Origin: Aplidium turbinatum
Lineage: Eukaryota > Chordata > Ascidiacea > Aplousobranchia > Polyclinidae
Assembly (NCBI GenBank): GCA_918807975.1
Contig: OU964918.1
Span: 38,238,477 to 38,302,476, forward strand
DNA length: 64,000 bases
Reading direction: 5' to 3'
A program made the translations under genes and the position numbers. Positions 43,201 to 53,515 of this stretch are shown here, one piece after another. Below the pieces are notes generated by a model, which saw only the letters and a list, made by a program, of their open reading frames with translations, had not been told where the DNA came from and made no database searches. Numbering within the stretch: the stretch's first letter is position 1; every line of letters starts with the position of its first letter.

Positions 43201-46200
43201 AGTATTACTTCCCGATTCCATTGATGTTTCACTGGTCATTCTAAGCTTACCAGAAGAGAATTTACAGCAAAGTTAAAGGGCGGGGAAACCCAAATTTACT
43301 TTTTGCGAGTTTTTTGTTTCAGCGTGATGTCATTGTGTACAACATGCGTTTTAGCAAAAAAAAAATCCAAATTTTGTTGCCCTCGTCTCGCTAAGGCCGC
43401 TTTTGTTTGATACCCGTTTGCGAGGTCTCGCGCGTATCAAGCTGTGATTCTGTTCGCTGTGACGTCACAAGGTACATATAGTTGTGGCCAAAAGTTTAAG
43501 ACCAGACTTGATTTATGACGATTTTTGCATTACTTCAAAATACTGCATCATATATTGTTTCAGTTGCATCATCTTTATGCATCATCTTATAACTGATGCA
43601 GTATTTTGAAGTAATGCAAAAATCGTCATAAATCAAATCTGGTCTTAAACTTTTGGCCACAACTATATGTACCTTGTGACGTCACAGCGAACAGAATCAC
43701 AGCTTGATGCGCAACGAGACCTCGCAAACAGATATCAAACAAAAGCGGCCTCAGCGAGACGATGGCAACAAAATTTGGATTTTTTTTTTGCTAAAACGCA
43801 TGTTGTACACAATGACATCACGCTGAAACAAAAAACTCGCAAAGTTAATTTGGGTTTCCCCGCCCTTTAATGCAGACGGTCAAAAAGTTTTCAATTTGAT
43901 TTAGGAAAGGTTTTTGGGCCTAGGTCAAACGTTTGCTGATTGCTGAAATCTGAAAAGCAGTTTTGGTCTAATTTTTAGTGCAGAAATAGGGATAGCAATC
44001 TTCTTACATGTGCCATTTCAGTTTTTGAGTTTAAACTAACATTAGCCTGTTTATTTTGATATTCGTGATTCGGGTTATTTTACTAAATATTCGTGGTTAG
44101 GAAAATCACTATGCGGTAGACTAGAGACAGTAGAATATCTACTTCTACCATCTCTACGGTAAACTAAACACCAGTAATTTATCCTGCAAAGCAGACTATT
44201 GTTTAGAAACCAAAATTTGTTTCTTCGAAGTGTATACCTACTGCAAATGAAGTTAGTTGCCTGACCATTGACCAACCATTTCTAAGAGGGATCATGGATA
44301 CTGTGCTAGTTCTTAATACAAGAAAAATATATTTTATTAGAATGTATTGTATCGATAAACGTAATGCCTACGCTTAAACCAGTGGTTCCCAACCTGGGGT
44401 TCGCGGACTCCTTAGGGGTCCGTGAGAAAGCATTTGGGGGTTCGTGATTACCTTGATAAATTTTTGAAAAAAAAAACGAAAAGCGATCTTTTTACTTTCA
44501 TGTCTTTCATTAAATCTGCTTACTTGAAAAAGTATCGGCGAGGCACTTTGGGTCACCTTAATATTCAAATACTGCAGACATTTCTTGAACAATTCATTCA
44601 TTTTCTTGTTTGAGTAACTGTTTAACCTGATATTTGCCGCAGGAGTCATAGCGGCAATGCAATATGACACCGTACACTCCGTACAGTAGTTGAGTAGCAT
44701 AATTATTACAATAGTCAATAGTAGCCTATGTTAATTGAGTTTCAGGCAAAATTTAGGTAAAGATCCGCAGAATTAATAATAATTTGTCTAAAGGGGTCCG
44801 TGACAACAAAAAGGTTGGGAACCATAGGCTTAAACAGTCAAAAACATAATAGCTTACTATATTATGTTTTTACATAGGCTACATAGACTAAACTAAATTC
44901 TTATTTTACTCTATGGTGGCTGAAGTGGCTATTTTATCTCCAGAGAACTGATGTGGGCCTGGTACCCGGAAGGGGGCCCCGGAAGGGGGCCCCGGAAGGG
45001 GGCCCCGGAAGGGGGCACCGATACTTTAACATCTGACCGCTGAAGTGGTTTTTTAACCTCTGATGGCAATTCCTTTAGATCTGATTATATTAAGATCTTG
45101 ATAATGTTTGAAGTCGCGGGGAATCTTTCAAATCTGGGCCTCCTAAACTTTCCGGGTCCGGGTCCAAAAGTACCACTTAGACCCCCCTGTCAACGCCCCT
45201 GTCGCTGCACTTCCTGTAGCTTACATTTTATTTTACAACAAGTGGTTGTACTGAAACAAGACTACAAATATAGGTTTTCTAGTTTTAACTTCAAACACCA
45301 GACGCAACCTAAATTTTTAGCTCAAATTTACCTAGTTAACGAGCTTACTTGTGGCACAGCCTATACAACGCAGAAATCACAAAATTTGCTGATGGAAGAT
45401 GGAATAGAAAAAAAAATGGAAATGGAATGGAAGATTGGTATGATGAAATGGAAATGGGATGGAAGAAAATCACAGGATGCAAGATGAAAAAACGTCTTCC
45501 ATTCCATTCTGTGCCCTGTGTGTGGTAGCCATAATATAGAGTAAGCTAGCATACGCAGAGTGGAGGCATGATCTGCTGTGATATCACAACCAGTGCCGGT
45601 CTTAGAGTATTTCGGGCCCTGTGCGCAATATGTTTTGCGGGCCCCAATGACAATGATCCAATTCAATAGCGTAGCTAGGTATTTTGAAAGGAGAGGGGGT
45701 GGTTTGACGGACGGCGGGCGTTGCCTGATGGTGTGTTCGCCGAAGGCGACACCCAGCGGCAGGGGGTCTGGGGAACCTCTCCCAGAAAATTTTGAACAAT
45801 TACTTTGAATTTGGGGTATTCTGAGAGCATGTTCAACAAAAATGTGGGTATGAGTATTACTGTTAAATGGTGCTGTCCGCTGTCAACAAAATCGAATTTC
45901 AACCTATTTCGTCCCCTGAAAAGATCGAGGAAATTTTGAAATGTTGGCGCCAACTCCGATCAGCGACTTCGGCTCTGTTGTTTTTTTTCTCTCGATCTTT
46001 TCAGGGTACGAAATGTTCAGGAGACGAAATAAGTTGTGTCTCTATGTTTTCTTGTTGCTAATTCTTTTGTTGAATTTTTCTATTGAAAATTACAAAAATG
46101 ACTGCATTTTCTGAGTAAATTGCGGGCCCCCTAATTTGCGGGCCCTGTGCGATCGCACGGTTTGCACACCTCAAAGACCGGCACTGATCACAACCCCCGA

Positions 46201-49200
46201 TTTTTGCTTAGTCAAATGTAAATTTAGACATCTGAAAATTTTATAGATCAAAACTGGTTTTAATCTTAATTTGCACAACATTATAGCCTAACAATCTAAC
46301 ATGAAAATAATTTGAAAATGAGTAGCCTGGGCCTAGCTAAGTAGCCTATGGAAGATTTTTTCTATTCCACTCTTAAACTTCTCCGCTATTACTGTAGACC
46401 TAAGGCTGTTTACTAGAGAAAGGGCCTATTTTTGCAAACCAAGCTACAAAAAGTAATAAAAGACATACCGTACATGAAAAATTGAAATTATTTACTGCAA
46501 AGTAACATAAACATAATGCAGAAGAAAAATGGCCAATCATGGCGCATAATTGGTTTTGGAAACAAACACAATTTTTATTGTCAAATTTGAAGCAAATAGA
46601 AAAGATTTTGGAAAGAAAGAAATAGATAGTAGATACCTGTGGTAATACTTTACTTAATGACACTCTAAACAAGGGGTTTTCAACCTTTTTTCCACCGCGA
46701 CCCCCCTCAGAGCAATCAATGTAGTCTCGCACCCCCCATAAAAGTATTCAATAAAAGCATATTTAATGCAAAGTTTAACCAAATTTGATTCATGCCGACA
46801 TCCAGTTATGTTTAGTTTTGCTGTTCCAACGTAAACTTCCCAAACGAAGAACGTTTTTTTGCGATGTTATCACGGCTTTTATTACATTTCCTCCGATTGT
46901 TATTTCCATTTTCTATCAAGCTTGGCTAAATAATAGGAGAAAAAATAATGAGAATAATCTACATTTTCGCACTTTCACCGGTTGAATTTATTGCAATCTT
47001 TTATGGATTTATTTAAAATCAATTGCAGTGAGATGTTTGGTGCTGCATATTTTTAACTATTAAGCTTGTTAATGCGTGCACCTGTTGCTGAAAGAACTTT
47101 CAAACAAAATAGCCGACACTAATTTTTTTCAGTGCCATTGAAAACGATACTGAGAAATGTATATTTTGCATAGGATTCTACATTATTTTGCTTTTTTACC
47201 ATAGCGTTGTCACTGGTTAACTTTAGTCTTCACAAAACAACGTACAAGAACTTGGTGAAAAATATCGAATGCTTTCTTATAGTTAAAGCCTTTGCAACGT
47301 CTGAAAGCTTAAACAATATAATAACCTCAAGTAGAGGAATGGGCGATTGCGAAAAAACACAGTTTTTAATCTTTTCTGGCAAAAAAGAATTGAAAACAAC
47401 ACACTGGAATTTCAAGCGCCTCGCAAACCTCCGAAAAACGACTCGTGACCCCCAGGTTGAAAACCCCTGCTTTGCTCTAAACTCAATTTCGGTAAAAGTG
47501 GCGCCTACGTGGTTTTGGAAATGGGCTCTTTATAATTATGTATTGACTCAACTCAGTCGTTCGTTTTTAAGCAAAAACTGTAGGCTACTGTTCTGGATAT
47601 GTATCCCTATCAGCCTTACAAATATTGAGGGCCGAATTTTTCCAGGGCTTTTAAGGCTATAGCCTTATTAGCCTAATGGTTAATCCGGCCCTGATTCCAC
47701 CGCCGTTTGTTTACCAATCTCCTTATTTCAAACAGATGCATTTTGAAGTCTCAAAGGTGCAACGGCATAGATGATTGTCAAGACACAAGCGACGAGTGCT
47801 TGTGTGAACACAGGTTTACTTGCGATAATGGAAGATGTATCAGAGACACTTTAGTTGGTAAGAACGTTTGTGACATTTAGCCTAAATAAAACCTATTGTT
47901 TAAATTATTTTTTAGAAATCGAAGAAAAGTAATTTTGCAAAATAAACTATTAGCCTACATTACTTTTAAAATAAAAATAGAACAGCAGGCTACAGAAAAT
48001 TTATATAGGTTTGTTAAACTATTTTCCCCTTTTGGTTGCATCCAGGCTTACGCCCCATAGTGGAGGATTTAAATTAAATGAACAGAAAGACAAGGAAGCC
48101 AATTTTCATGACTACTTTCAAGTAATCTTTAAGTGTCTTGCTAAAATCATAGGCAAGCCGCGTGCTCTTGAGCGATTAACGCGACCAACCTAACGACATC
48201 CATCTTTTAAGTAAAATGTTTTTTTTAACTTTCCAAATTTTCAAAAAGTGAATCTGTCATTTTTTTTTATAAGGGGTTAGCTAGCCTAAGTAAGATGGAT
48301 TTTCAACTTGGGAAAAAATGGAAAAAGCAGCTGGGTCATTCTTTGTGAAATCATCCAGAATTTTGTCATCCACAGTCACAGATTTTTCAATAAATTTTAC
48401 ATAGTTGTAGAACTTAGTTTTCTGAGCAAACAAGACTAATTTGAAAAAAATTGGGTAGGTAATGGAGAATATTTGTGTTCATTCAAGCATGAAATTAAAA
48501 AAAAAATTCAAGGAAGTTTTAAAATTTCCATAACAAACGAAATTTTGAACTTATAAATATGGAATTTGATCAACTTGTTACTAGTGCATCATTGTCTTAT
48601 GCAAATTTCAAGCAACTTTGGTAACGGCTGAGTGATTTCCAACATACTTTTCTAAGCCTACCTTCCTGTAATCACTCATCTGTGACGCAACTTTGACCGA
48701 TCATACAAAAATGGTCATATCTGGAATTTTTCGAGAAAAGCATCACATGAAAGGTTTTAACATACTCTTTCCAACGGTAAAAAGAAAGTCACGCGTATTT
48801 GATTTGAGCTACCGAAATTAGTAAAACCGCAATCAATATTTTTAAGGGGTAGGCGATATTCTACGGTAACGTACTTATTCAATGTGGTTATCAGATTAGT
48901 TAAAATTGTCTTGAAATAAATGATCACAGTTGTAAAGCAAGAAAAATAACATTCTAACTACAGTACTTTCTTCTCGCTTTCAATGTTGTTCTTAGTTCTT
49001 ACTGTTGTATGCTTGTTCATCAGGGAATTCTTGGAAGTTATTAGTGTAAACCAGGGGTGTGCAACCTTTATTACAGGAGGGCCAGATATAAATAACTGGG
49101 TGAAACCGCGGGTCGCACGTTTATTTAACATATGATTTTTAGTAGTTGCAGGCACAAAAAAGTAGTTTTTTTTTGTTATTCATGTTATTCTTATGGCATT

Positions 49201-51346
49201 ATTAGGGATGATCTCCTTGTAGAAATGATAAGTTAAGACGCATAAATTTCTGAAGAAAACTGCTATTGGAATTTATTGTCACACCGCGTCTTTGCGAGTT
49301 CTGTGAGAAGTTTGCAGCTGGCTCCTTTTCCCGACGGCTTTTTCCAAATTTACTTTAATGGAAGTAGGCTACTCGCAATTCAAGTTCATTTTCCAAGTGT
49401 TTGTCTGTCAGAACCGCTCGATAGGGAGATTTTATGACGCCCATTTTAGAAAACAATTGTTCGCACAAATACGTTGAGCCAAACAGAGCCATTTTCGAAA
49501 CCATGAATTTTTTCAAATGTGGAAAGTCATCTTTGTTGAGATGCTTTCAGTAAAAATCGTCAAGGTTCATTTCTAAATACTTTGCTTTCAAATCCGTTTT
49601 CTCTTGAAGATCAATCAGTTCAAGATATATTTGCTGAAATTACTGGTGCGTTGTCAATGTCTGTGTTGAATGGCGAAGCGAATATACCAAACAAATGTTC
49701 ATGAGATTTGAAGTTTTTGAAACGAGCCAAAAATTCATACAACAAATTTTCAAGTTGGTCTGCAAATTCAGTTTTCTTCTCAGGTTGCATTCTGTAGTCT
49801 CTCAAAGTTTGAAAGTGGAAAAGATTTCCTGTCTGTACGTGAGCTTTCCAAAGTCGTAATTTGTTCATAATGCCTTTTATGTGACAATACATTTTTACAT
49901 TCCAAATAATTAAATACAATGTATTAGCGGTGGCCGGTGGGAGATTTCTAAAATTGTTAACAGAAGGTGCAAAAGCTGCAATAACCCACTCCACAATGAA
50001 TTGTTCTCACGTACCAGACTAAACTATAAACACGTTTCGCGAGCCACACACAATTCAAAATTGGCACATCTTCGCGGGCCGCATTTGGCCCGCTGGCCGC
50101 ACGTTGCACACCCCTGGTGTAAACTATCAAATGACCCAGCTAAATTTTACAAGTTTATCTTTCCTTTTGATTAGTTGTAGCCATAATTATTATTGGTAAG
50201 CGAAGATAACAATTCTTACTTTGCAACAAATTATACTAGCTGACGTTTCTTCTAGACACAAATTTTCTATTCAGATAACGGCCTTGACGATTGTGGCGAC
50301 AATAGCGACGAAAGACACGTCACAACCGATTCTGATGTCAGCGTGGTTCGCGCAAGTACAACATCGGAAGACTGCAACGGGGACTCTAAAAGAAAGTGTG
50401 ACTCTGGAAAATGTATTTCTTCAGATACAATCTGCGATGGAAAAGTTGACTGTATGGATGGAATGGATGAGGTAGCTATAGTGGACGCTGATTGGCGAAG
50501 CATTTCAACAAGCAGCAGTGAAGCTGAAATATACAAACCTAATGCTGTTTTTCTCGATAAGACCAAAAACTACTTACTAAGTAGCCTACATTTACTACTG
50601 TAAAAATATTATTTAGATCCAAAATTCTTATCAGTTTTGCGTAGGCTAGCCTTCGTTCACTGTGAATCACATGCAACAAACCAGACATTAACGCGAGCTG
50701 TTTCCTGCCAGGAAAAGTTTAGATTTTTCTCCAAATGAAGAGCTTTTCTATTTATAACAGGTAGAATAACTTGTACAGAAAGGATAAGATAAAGTCAGCC
50801 TTCCAAATTTATTAAGAGCTTCTAAAGAAGTGTGTTGTTTGCTGTGCTTGAAGTCATTTGAAAGTGTTCGGAGTTACGGTGCACGTAATCTGGGACAGAC
50901 TCACTTTAAATAAAGTTACGTTAAGAAATTCTTAAAACATAGGCTATAGTTTTGGATGGACAATAGCTCTCTAACAAGTCTTGGATCTTATCTAACGTTT
51001 ATATCTTCAGGACAAATGTTACACGTGCCAAGACAACGTAACAAAAATTGAGACTGATTCCCTATGCGATGGCGTGAGAGATTGTCGCGACGGAGACGAT
51101 GAATGCGATTGTGAAGGTCAAGAAAACAACCCAAACGACTGCCCACAGCCCCACGAAACAACAACCACGTTAAAGCCAACAACGGCAACTAAGCACACGC
51201 TTGCAAATCTTCCGACCAAAACCAGTGCCCTCAAAATGACAGTTGAGACCACGCAAAAGGGCGACAGAGCGACAAAAGTCACAGCTGGCTCCATCGTATT
51301 CTTCATGTGTTGGGGATCATTGCTTTACGTCGCACTTTACGAGTGA
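31250..51346 (+). CDS. LDL-receptor class A repeat protein, nine exons
   Basis: Exons 31250-31304, 32426-32538, 35328-35494, 35731-35836, 38285-38385, 39390-39584, 47736-47857, 50275-50471, 51011-51346. All splice GT-AG with matching phase, giving 1392 nt and 463 aa. Residues 1-19 form a signal peptide ([19 protein letters not shown]). About nine class A repeats follow, with the calcium-binding pattern C-D-G-x-x-D-C-x-D-x-S-D-E (for example CSDGSDE, CGDGSDE, CMDGMDE). A Thr/Pro/Lys-rich stem (about 395-440) resembles an O-glycosylated stalk, and the last 20 residues are hydrophobic ([18 protein letters not shown]), fitting a GPI signal or a membrane anchor with almost no tail. No EGF, propeller or protease domain is present. 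Exon 4 uses a weak acceptor (CTACGCAG|A) and exon 8 the acceptor TATTCAG|AT, both set by phase. One repeat lacks an expected Cys. The ligand is unknown. Confidence 0.88.
33471..33945. repeat. 115-bp direct duplication plus inverted end
   Basis: 33471-33585 and 33798-33912 are near-identical (TGAAGAAG...CCATTAAG). The second unit's last part (33868-33900, CGCTTCGCTAACCATAACGG onward) is repeated in perfect inverted orientation at 33913-33945. A diverged relative of 33495-33665 is in MVK intron 2 (4760-4925), so this is a dispersed family. Confidence 0.8.
33946..35266 (+). mobile_element. hAT element, left end lost, split by a MITE
   Basis: The right end GACGCGTACAACACTG matches the CAGTGATGTACGCGC family. 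The interior is rich in GCGTCAA/TTGACGGCG words. The forward frame encodes a hAT C-terminus, [20 protein letters not shown] before the insertion and [19 protein letters not shown] after it, so the 438-bp MITE at 34504-34941 split this gene cleanly. The left end seems lost at the inverted repeat near 33945. Confidence 0.8.
34504..34941 (+). mobile_element. 438-bp hAT MITE inserted in a hAT transposase
   Basis: Ends CAGGGGCACCGGAAGCGG and CTCCGGCGCCCCTG, flanked by AATATGCG (34496-34503, 34942-34949). Sequence matches both ends of 16583-18594, so it is a deletion derivative. Confidence 0.92.
36701..37098 (-). mobile_element. Truncated copy of the 514-bp hAT family
   Basis: Matches 15954-16467 from about AGCATACACTAGCGTAAACT to the end GTATACGTACATTTCTG. 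It lacks the first 100 bp or so, so no duplication can be read. Confidence 0.85.
37303..37736. mobile_element. 434-bp hAT-type MITE (CAGTGGCGTAGCC family)
   Basis: Ends CAGTGGCGTAGCCAAGGG and CCTGGCTACGCTACTG, flanked by ATCACTGG (37295-37302, 37737-37744). A run of about 15 G and a run of C lie next to the left end. Fragments of the family are at 18984 and 45664. Confidence 0.92.
39717..39835. repeat. GATGGAA-rich low-complexity stretch
   Basis: Irregular GATGGAA / GGAATG units such as GGATGGGATGGAATGGAAGA, ending before an inverse TTCCATCC-like piece. A related stretch is at 45388-45500. Confidence 0.6.
40218..42491 (+). mobile_element. DNA transposon, CACTG ends, unnamed protein family
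   Basis: Ends CACTGGGGAACAATTTT and AAAATTGTGTTCCCTTGTG, with longer subterminal inverted matches (TTTTTGTTGACTTTGA; CTATCACGTCAAGTTTTTG). Flanked by TAA (40215-40217, 42492-42494), suggesting a 3-bp duplication. Forward frames encode pieces of a protein that I recall from many arthropod and other invertebrate genomes: [20 protein letters not shown] and [16 protein letters not shown] (40650-40870), [16 protein letters not shown] (about 41120), and [19 protein letters not shown] with [20 protein letters not shown] (41583-42140). Ends and duplication fit the CACTA/EnSpm group, but the protein's superfamily is uncertain. Several breaks are present and part of the gene is missing. Confidence 0.72.
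40931..41107. repeat. Palindromic AGGGTTCTTTT array
   Basis: Repeated, alternately inverted AGGGTTCTTTT / AAAAGAACCCT units (at least eight), with GGTTCTTTTCGAAA variants. It sits between LAFGI and MVWREP coding pieces of the transposon above, so it is a later insertion, probably a small MITE starting near TACACTGTAAATG. Confidence 0.7.
43277..43866. mobile_element. 590-bp palindromic MITE in TTAA
   Basis: Flanked by TTAA (43273-43276, 43867-43870). It begins AGGGCGGGGAAACCCAAATT and ends with its reverse complement. The two arms of about 280 bp match almost throughout. The centre carries TAGTTGTGGCCAAAAGTTTA on both sides, which resembles Tc1/mariner termini. TTAA targets are used by piggyBac and Kolobok elements. 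Confidence 0.85.
44380..44827. mobile_element. 448-bp hAT MITE
   Basis: Ends CAGTGGTTCCCAACCTGGGG and AAGGTTGGGAACCATAG, flanked by GCTTAAAC (44372-44379, 44828-44835). Subterminal GGGGTCCGTGA occurs at both ends. No transposase is recognised. Confidence 0.9.
45388..45500. repeat. GATGGAA-rich low-complexity stretch
   Basis: Units such as GATGGAAGATGGAATAG and GGAATGGAAGATTGG, followed by GTCTTCCATTCCATTC in inverse orientation. The inverse tail makes a potential hairpin. Compare 39717-39835. Confidence 0.55.
45591..46187. mobile_element. 597-bp hAT-type MITE with nested fragment
   Basis: Ends CAGTGCCGGTCTTAGAG and CTCAAAGACCGGCACTG, flanked by ATCACAAC (45583-45590, 46188-46195). Both subterminal parts carry GCGGGCC(C). 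The CAGTGGCGTAGCC-family fragment at 45664-45850 lies inside. Confidence 0.92.
46671..47474. mobile_element. 804-bp hAT element
   Basis: Left end AAGGGGTTTTCAACC and right end GGTTGAAAACCCCTGCTTTG, flanked by CTCTAAAC (46663-46670, 47475-47482). The left terminus seems to have lost a few bases relative to the right. GCGACCCCC and GTGACCCCC lie just inside the ends, as in Charlie-like elements. No transposase motif was recognised. Confidence 0.85.
47483..47735. other. hAT-type 3' end remnant
   Basis: TTAATCCGGCCCTG near 47680-47694 matches the inverse of CAGGGCCGGATT at 19817, so it is probably the right end of another hAT-type family. No left end seen nearby. Confidence 0.35.
47858..49043. 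other. First part of LDLRA intron 7, no gene
   Basis: AT-rich; no recognisable repeat end, domain or RNA gene. Confidence 0.5.
49052..50116 (-). mobile_element. hAT element with GTF2IRD2-like transposase remnant
   Basis: Ends CAGGGGTGTGCAACC and GTTGCACACCCCTG, flanked by GTGTAAAC (49044-49051, 50117-50124). Minus-strand frame 49620-49994 reads [20 protein letters not shown], then [19 protein letters not shown]. Further minus frames toward 49480 contain [15 protein letters not shown]. These match the transposase-derived part of GTF2IRD2/ZBED-type hAT proteins. The ends GGGCCAGATAT and GCGGGCCGCATTTGGCCCGC are typical. Confidence 0.92.
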
Positions 51347-51451
51347 AATTCTAATGACAAAAATGCAATGAACACAATGTCTATACATGTCCAGAACTTT
51401 TTGCACTGAAGGAATTTGAACTGATATTTGAACTGAAACTTGAACTGATCA

Positions 51452-51457
51452 AATAAA
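51452..51457 (+). terminator. Poly(A) signal of the LDLRA gene
   Basis: AATAAA about 105 bases after the LDLRA stop codon at 51344-51346. A minus-strand AATAAA occurs near 51503, so two convergent transcripts may end here. Confidence 0.55.
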
Positions 51458-52343
51458 AATCTGCCCCAATGGCATTGCGATGACTCATCGATAAACACGG
51501 TTTTATTTCGTTTCACATGAAAAGTACAAAAATTCTGCCTGTTTTTGCGTCATACAATACTGAAGAAAACAAGACAACTGTTGTTATTTTTCAAAGCACA
51601 TTTTGGACAGATTTTTGCAACCGATTGAAATTGTGTCAGTAAAGAACATTGCAACTCAACGAATCACCTTCCTATCATTCAAGATTCCCTCTTTGCACTG
51701 AGGCGAGGATCGCAAGGTCTTTAAAACAAACGTTAAAAAACGAAAAGTGTGAACAATCATTTGCATGATTTTTTCAGAGCAATGCTCATTCGATAAAATA
51801 AAAAGTAAAAGTAGATATTGTCCACATAGCCGCCATTGCTGCATCAACCACAATGTTACGCAAAGTCATAACTATTTAGAAACAACGCATTTGCATGAGA
51901 TCAGATTGTATGAGCTGGCACCACAACCACACACTTCCGGACAATGGGACTAACTGCGATACTGACGACACATGGAAACAACATTCCAATAAGTTTCGGA
52001 ATCAACATGACGTCACAGATGTCTGCAAAATAATTGAAACGACAATGAAATAAAAGAACTTTGACAATAGCTAAAACTATTTGTTCAAATGTTCTTATGA
52101 AAATATGTTTTAATGGAATAATAGAGCTTTGGTAGAGAGTTTGTCTTGTTGAACCATAGACATACGAAGCCGAGCAACGTAATCAAGTTTAACATATTTA
52201 TTTAAGTTTATTAAAGTAACGTTTACAGAAAACAAAAAATGTTTTCGACATCACATCATGTCCTCTTCAGGAATAACATAGGCCTACAGTAATTTTATCT
52301 TACATCTAAACAAAATACAATGGTTATACAATATACATTAGAG

Positions 52344-53510
52344 CAGTGGTTCCCAACCTGGGGGTAAATTACCCCCGGGGGGTAATTTGCCTGTTTTTGG
52401 GGGTAACAAGACCCGATTTAGAAACAGTGAAGCAAGTGAAGGTTGTCAACTTCATAAAAGCGAAGGAATTGAACAGCCGTCTTTTCAACGAACTGTGCAA
52501 GAAGATGGGAGAAAGATACGAAGCATTACCGTACCACACAGAAGGACGATGGCTGTCTCGTGGCAAAGTGATAACCCGCTTGGTCGAACTTCGTGAGGCT
52601 GTCCATGTTTTTCTGATAGATAAGGAGTCCGATTTGGCTGAATACTTCTCTAACCAACAGTGGATTTCCCAGCTGTGCTATCTGGCTGATATCTTTGGTG
52701 AATGGAACAAAGGCAATCTTTTAATTCAAGGTAAAAGAATGTAATTGTGATCGACACCAAAGCAGCCGTAGCAGCATTTATCGCAAAGGTTAAATTGTGG
52801 AACAAGCGAGTTGAAAGAGGCACAGTGGCGCAGTTTCAGACGCTCGACATTTACCTCGAAGGCAATGGACTGGAGTTGACAGCTCGTTGAAGGAGAACAT
52901 AGTTGACCACTTAGGCCAGTTAGCCAAGAAGATGGATAACTACTTACCGAATTTGAACACGGCTAGTCTCCAATGTGCACTAAGCCCTTCACATGTGATG
53001 ACAGCCAGGTGGATGATGACGACTTTCCGGCCAAAGAAGAATTTATCACTCTCCGAATGAACGAAGCCTTGAAACTTGATTTCCAAGAGAAAGGTTGGAA
53101 CATTTCTGGTTTAGCTGACTTCAGCGACACGGGCATTAATATCCTGACATCTTTTTCAACAACGTATCGTTGTGAACAAGGATTTTCAACTGTCTTAGCA
53201 ATGAAGACAAAGAAACGCAATCGCCTGGATATCGAAAGCGACGCAAGAATTACCCTCAGTACCACAAAGCCCAGGATTACAAAGCTGGCTGCTGAAGTCC
53301 AGGCCCAACCTTCGCATTGAATGTTTACCACGTATTTTTATCTTGTATTCAGTATTGTAACTTGTAACTTATTGCATTTTGATTTTCAAAGTTAGCCCTT
53401 TGAAATTCATAGCAATAAACACTTTTGTTTTTGAAAAGTGATCGTGGGGGTAATTGGCTCACTTCAGGGTGGAGATTAGGGTAACAGCCAAAAAAGGTTG
53501 GGAACCACTG
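52344..53510 (+). mobile_element. hAT (Charlie-type) element with transposase remnant
   Basis: Ends CAGTGGTTCCCAACCTGGG and AAGGTTGGGAACCACTG, with CATTAGAG (52336-52343) and CATTAGGG (53511-53518) as an 8-bp duplication differing at one base. The forward strand encodes the C-terminal half of a ZBED5/SCAND3-like transposase: TEGRWLSRGKVITRLVELRE and WISQLCYLADIF (52346-52740), then FSTTYRCEQGFSTVLAMKTK (about 53155-53215). The N-terminal half is absent. Confidence 0.92.
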
Positions 53511-53515
53511 CATTA

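Larger units (their letters stand above)
42936..45201. mobile_element. 2.3-kb hAT-type element with two nested insertions
   Basis: Ends CAGGGCCGTTGACAGG and CCTGTCAACGCCCCTG, flanked by TCGCTGCA (42928-42935, 45202-45209). Inside are a TTAA-flanked palindrome (43277-43866), a hAT MITE (44380-44827) and a short GGGGGCCCCGGAA tandem array (about 44957-45020). No transposase was recognised. Confidence 0.85.

Noticed and set aside
44957-45020. Four tandem GGGGGCCCCGGAA units as a regulatory array
   Set aside because: They lie inside a hAT-type element near its right end and look like simple slippage.
51910-52025. Minus-strand hydrophobic frame (MLIPKLIGMLFPCVV...) after an AG acceptor
   Set aside because: Its phase does not fit the phase-0 exons of the tentative minus-strand gene, and 35 hydrophobic residues alone are weak evidence.
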